Of a stretch of 9,827 bases of DNA, positions 7,639 to 9,827 are shown one piece after another. The number at the start of each line of letters is the position of its first letter. Position 1 is the stretch's first letter. Under the pieces are notes generated by a model. That model made no database searches, was not told the origin of the DNA, and was given only the letters and a program-made list of their open reading frames with translations. The stretch covers positions 1-9,827 of the forward strand of contig JANRJF010000085.1 in the NCBI GenBank assembly GCA_033764095.1. The letters are read 5' to 3'. The DNA comes from JBDTMT01 sp033764095 (GTDB taxonomy: Bacteria; Desulfobacterota; Binatia; HRBIN30; CADEER01). Made by a program: the position numbers and the translations under genes.

Positions 7639-8835
7639 TCAGCGTTCGGCGCTGCCGTCGCTCTTGCGCAGCGCGGCGAGCAGGGCGCCGCGCGAGTGGG
7701 CACCGCCGGCGATCGCCTCGCGCACCGCCAGACCGGCATCGTAGGCGGCGGTCTCGGTGCTGCCCGGGTCGTAGCCGTTGGCGGTGCGAAAGCGGGTGGC
7801 GAAGTCTGGCGAGGTGGTACGCGCCGAGGCGCCGGGCTGCAGGACGAAGGCGCCGGCCAGGTTGCTGCCGCCGGCGAGCAGCAGCGTCGGCAGCTGCAGG
7901 CGTTCGGCGAGCGGCGCCACCGCCGCGGCGGTGCTCGGGCTGAGCGGGCCGATGATGGCAATGACGTTCGGCTCGCTCGCCAGCGCGTCGGCGAGCTGCG
8001 CGGCGAGGTCGGCCTGGTCGGCCGTGTCGCGCACGACCAGCATGCGCTCGGTGCCGTCGAAGGCCAGGCGCAGTCCGCTCAGTGCGCGTTGCCCCTGCGC
8101 CTTGTCCGGACCGGTGAGCGGCAGCAGCGCGGCGACGCGCACCCCGGTGGCGAGCGCGTCGCCGGCGGCCAGGTCGGCAGGCGGCGGCGTGTCGGCCTCC
8201 AGCGCCGCGTAGCCGGCGGCGGCGTCCGCCTCGGACTCCGCTTCCGCCGCCTTGCCGGTCAACTGCCCGGGCAGCGGCTCGCCGCCGCTGGCGCCGAGCT
8301 CGTTGGGGGCGCCGAGCCCGAGGATCTCGCGCACCTGCGCATCGGTGAGCTGGTCGGCGAGCACGCTGCGCTGTGCCGGCGTCAGGTCGCCGGCGGCTTC
8401 CTGGATGCGGTTGCGGATGAAGGCGCGGTCGCTGTCGGTGCCGACCTTCCAGGCGTCCTGCCATGCGACGATGGCGTCGGTGCGGCGGCCCATCGCGTAG
8501 TAGATGTCGCCGCGCAGCACGTCCGCCTGCGGGCCGGAGGTGGGGAACTCGGCCTGCATGTCGGCCAGCGTGGCGAGCGCCGCTTCGTAGCTCTCCATGC
8601 CGTACTGCGCCTGCGCCAACTGGTAGAAGGCGCGGGCGCGAAAGGTCGACTGGCCGGTGGCGAGGTAGTCGGTGAAGCCGCTGACCGCCGTGGCGTAGTC
8701 GCCGCGCCGCAGCGCGTCCTCGGACTCGGCGATGCCGCGCGTCGGCGTCATCGGCAGGTCGGCGTAATACGGGGTCGCGGCACAGGCGGAACAGACGAGC
8801 GACAGAGCGGCGAGCCAGACGCGCAAGCGATGCAT
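7639..8835 (-). CDS. TPR lipoprotein with shortened periplasmic-binding (LpoA-like) domain
   Basis: 398 residues. The N-terminus MHRLRVWLAALSLVCSAC is a basic, hydrophobic signal ending in a lipobox-like CSAC, so lipidation at C18 is likely (Cys at -3 is atypical, and C15 is an alternative). Residues 40-135 look like TPR helices (RRGDYATAVSGFTDYLA, AFYQLAQAQYGMESYEAAL, LRGDIYYAMGRRTDAIVAW). An Ala/acid-rich linker spans about 180-228. Residues 231-333 resemble lobe I of type I periplasmic-binding folds (VRVAALLPLTGPDKAQGQRALSGLRLAF, then IAIIGPLSPSTAAAVAPLAERLQLPTL). Residue 334 onward jumps to what is normally the end of lobe II (FATRFRTANGYDPGSTETAAYDAG). This TPR-plus-binding-fold architecture is that of penicillin-binding-protein activators such as LpoA, which are usually around 600 residues. 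It may act in the outer membrane on peptidoglycan synthesis. With most of lobe II missing, its activity is open. A good promoter candidate lies just upstream. Confidence 0.8.
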   Translation of the reverse strand: MHRLRVWLAALSLVCSACAATPYYADLPMTPTRGIAESEDALRRGDYATAVSGFTDYLATGQSTFRARAFYQLAQAQYGMESYEAALATLADMQAEFPTSGPQADVLRGDIYYAMGRRTDAIVAWQDAWKVGTDSDRAFIRNRIQEAAGDLTPAQRSVLADQLTDAQVREILGLGAPNELGASGGEPLPGQLTGKAAEAESEADAAAGYAALEADTPPPADLAAGDALATGVRVAALLPLTGPDKAQGQRALSGLRLAFDGTERMLVVRDTADQADLAAQLADALASEPNVIAIIGPLSPSTAAAVAPLAERLQLPTLLLAGGSNLAGAFVLQPGASARTTSPDFATRFRTANGYDPGSTETAAYDAGLAVREAIAGGAHSRGALLAALRKSDGSAER

Positions 8836-8842
8836 CGCCTGG

Positions 8843-8872
8843 CTTATCGAGGCTCGCCATTCGCTTTGTCAA
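8843..8872 (-). promoter_or_regulatory. Sigma70-like promoter candidate for the TPR lipoprotein gene
   Basis: On the minus strand a perfect TTGACA (8872-8867) is followed after 18 nt by GATAAG (8848-8843), four of six -10 bases with the central ATAA intact. The expected start point is about 8836, one base before the ATG at 8835. The mRNA would be leaderless or nearly so, although a short AGG (8840-8838) sits 2 nt before the ATG. Confidence 0.5.
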
Positions 8873-8891
8873 GGCAGCTCCGACGCGCGCT

Positions 8892-8957
8892 GGCGCGGCG
8901 CCGCGCCGGCGCCGCGGCGGCCATTTCGAGGCCGCGCCAACTCGCCATTGCGCGGCC
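8892..8957. repeat. Two GC-rich dyads in the divergent intergenic region 8836-9117
   Basis: GGCGCGGCGCCGCGCC (8892-8907) is a perfect 16-nt palindrome. A second dyad pairs GGCCGCGC (8930-8937) with GCGCGGCC (8950-8957) around a 12-nt loop. Both lie upstream of the lipoprotein promoter candidate and well upstream of the CheW gene. Such dyads can be operators, or simply reflect the extreme base composition. The rest of the 282-bp gap (about 8958-9107) shows no ORF or RNA gene that I can support. Confidence 0.5.
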
Positions 8958-9107
8958 GCCGGGGACCCGCCCGACCGCGTGCGCCGGCGAGGCGGTACGA
9001 ACGTGTCGCATGCGCGTCGTTGGTGGCTGCGTCGCCGGTGATACAAGCGGGGCTCGCCCGCCGCGCGGCGCATGGCATGCATTCTGCTGCTCGACATGCG
9101 GACTGAC

Positions 9108-9116
9108 GGGGAGGGG
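9108..9116 (+). promoter_or_regulatory. Purine-rich Shine-Dalgarno of the CheW gene
   Basis: GGGGAGGGG ends one base before the ATG at 9118, with its GGAGG core (9110-9114) 3 nt from it. The spacing is short. It fixes the start of the CheW gene and is the only clear Shine-Dalgarno before a gene in this window. Confidence 0.75.
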
Positions 9117-9117
9117 C

Positions 9118-9597
9118 ATGGACGAAGAGCGCGAGAGCTTCTGTATCGTCGAGCGCAGCGCGCGCCGGCTGGCCCTGCCGGCGGGCGCGGTGCGGCGTGT
9201 CCTGAGCGGCGGCACGTTGACGCGCGTGCCCGGCGCGCCGGCGGCGGTGGTCGGCCTGGTCAATGACCGCGGCGCCGCCCTGCCGGTGGTCTGCATCGAC
9301 GCCTGGTTGCGCCTGCCAGTGCGGCCCTGTGCCTCCGGCGATCCGGTGGTGCTGGTCGAGGGCGCCGGCGTGCGCTTCGGCCTGCTGGTCGATCGGGTCG
9401 ACGGGATCGCGCCGCTCGCCGATGCGAGCCCGACCGGGCTCGACTTCGACGCCGAGTCGGCGCCCAATCTGATTGGCGCCTGCCGCGCCAGCGGCCGTGG
9501 TCCGGTGGCGGTGCTCGACCCCGACGCGCTGGCGCAGGCCGCCGTCGCCGCGGCCGATGCGGCCTTCGGCGCGGCCGATGGTGGACGTGCCGCCTGA
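9118..9597 (+). CDS. cheW: CheW-domain chemosensory adaptor protein
   Basis: 159 residues, about the usual length of a single-domain CheW. CheW links methyl-accepting receptors to the kinase CheA in the cytoplasm. The domain spans about 6-142. It opens with FCIVERSARRLALPAGAVRRVL. The family signature VVGLVNDRGAALPVVCI (44-60) follows, with R51 at the position of the conserved arginine of E. coli CheW (R62, recalled). RFGLLVDRVDGI (86-97) and the closing VAVLDPDAL (130-138) are also present. The NLRG of most CheWs is NDRG here. The tail 141-159 is Ala-rich and low complexity. The start is set by a strong ribosome-binding site. The 3' end overlaps the next gene by 20 bp, so the two are translationally coupled and probably functional partners. 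No CheA, CheR or CheB lies in the window, so whether it serves motility or another chemosensory pathway is unknown. Confidence 0.87.
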   Translation: MDEERESFCIVERSARRLALPAGAVRRVLSGGTLTRVPGAPAAVVGLVNDRGAALPVVCIDAWLRLPVRPCASGDPVVLVEGAGVRFGLLVDRVDGIAPLADASPTGLDFDAESAPNLIGACRASGRGPVAVLDPDALAQAAVAAADAAFGAADGGRAA

Positions 9598-9827
9598 GCG
9601 CGACAGGCCGCCCGGCCCGCCGCGCCTCGGGCTGCCGTGGCAGTTGGTCGGCGTCGCCGCCCCGCTGATCCTGGCGGCGCTGCTGGCGCTCGCCTGGTTC
9701 GGCGTGCAACTCGCCGAGCAGTCGGCAGCGCGCGGCGCGGCGGCGCATCTGGTCGCCGTGCGCACCGCCGCCGAGGTCGGCGCGGCGGCCGAGTTGGCCC
9801 GCCTGGAGGAGGCGGCGCGCCGCATCG
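9578..9827 (+). CDS. Membrane-anchored protein, probable receptor or sensor N-terminus (3' end outside window)
   Basis: 83 codons are open from an ATG at 9578 to the right edge. The start overlaps the CheW gene by 20 bp, and a GTG follows directly at 9581. The N-terminus is short and Pro/Arg-rich (PPERDRPPGPPR). One strong hydrophobic helix at about 22-43 follows (LVGVAAPLILAALLALAWFGV). Next comes an Ala-rich amphipathic stretch with heptad-like spacing that could begin a periplasmic helical sensor domain. Coupling to CheW makes a methyl-accepting chemotaxis protein the leading guess. A sensor kinase or other membrane signalling protein is equally compatible, because no HAMP or signalling domain is reached. 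Confidence 0.65.
   Translation, partial: MVDVPPERDRPPGPPRLGLPWQLVGVAAPLILAALLALAWFGVQLAEQSAARGAAAHLVAVRTAAEVGAAAELARLEEAARRI

Noticed and set aside
8999..9025. Imperfect dyad around GCATGC upstream of the CheW gene, and a possible promoter TTGGTG with GATACA
   Set aside because: The arms share too few pairs, and the spacer between the hexamers is only 14 nt, too short for a sigma70 promoter.
7460..9097. A 545-codon minus-strand frame over the lipoprotein gene
   Set aside because: Arg-rich shadow in another frame. The true gene in this span has a signal peptide, lipobox and TPR/binding-fold motifs.

Overview
The window is a very G+C-rich bacterial chromosome segment (G+C judged by eye, not computed). 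Its gene set fits a free-living Gram-negative bacterium: a biotin-dependent acyl-CoA carboxylase, an ACAD10/LvaA-type kinase, an RND/MMPL transporter, an outer-membrane-type lipoprotein and a chemosensory adaptor. The style resembles the former Deltaproteobacteria, such as Myxococcota or Candidatus Binatota. That placement is inference from family flavour only. I see no rRNA, tRNA, insertion sequence, integrase, phage gene or CRISPR array.

Layout. 1-1943 (minus) is a biotin carboxylase with a biotinyl domain, cut by the left edge. 1944-2149 is a divergent intergenic region with 8-nt tandem units that form a 19-bp perfect inverted repeat. 2150-3235 (plus) is an aminoglycoside-phosphotransferase-fold kinase. 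It is followed after 13 bp by 3249-5948 (plus), an MMPL/RND-type transporter with a cyclic-nucleotide-binding-like domain fused to its C-terminus. 6004-7107 (minus) is a divergent ketopantoate reductase family protein, convergent with the transporter. 7192-7590 (plus) is a small DUF1232/YkvA membrane protein, divergent from the reductase. 7639-8835 (minus) is a TPR lipoprotein with an incomplete LpoA-like periplasmic-binding domain, convergent with the DUF1232 gene. 8836-9117 is a 282-bp divergent intergenic region with a promoter candidate and two GC-rich dyads. 9118-9597 (plus) is a CheW-domain protein, overlapped by the start (9578) of a membrane-anchored protein that runs off the right edge.

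How the genes may work together. The left third looks metabolic. The carboxylase acts on CoA thioesters, and relatives of the kinase phosphorylate hydroxyacyl-CoAs, so a role in unusual acyl-CoA catabolism is plausible. The kinase and transporter probably form one transcription unit. The right end starts a chemosensory or signalling operon. The middle genes alternate in strand and are probably independent units.

The points most worth a second look are the transporter-cNMP domain fusion, the shortened binding domain of the lipoprotein, the altered active site of the reductase, the intergenic inverted repeat, and promoter-like sequences that would place transcription starts at or almost at start codons. 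I did not find convincing evidence of a wholly new multi-gene system.
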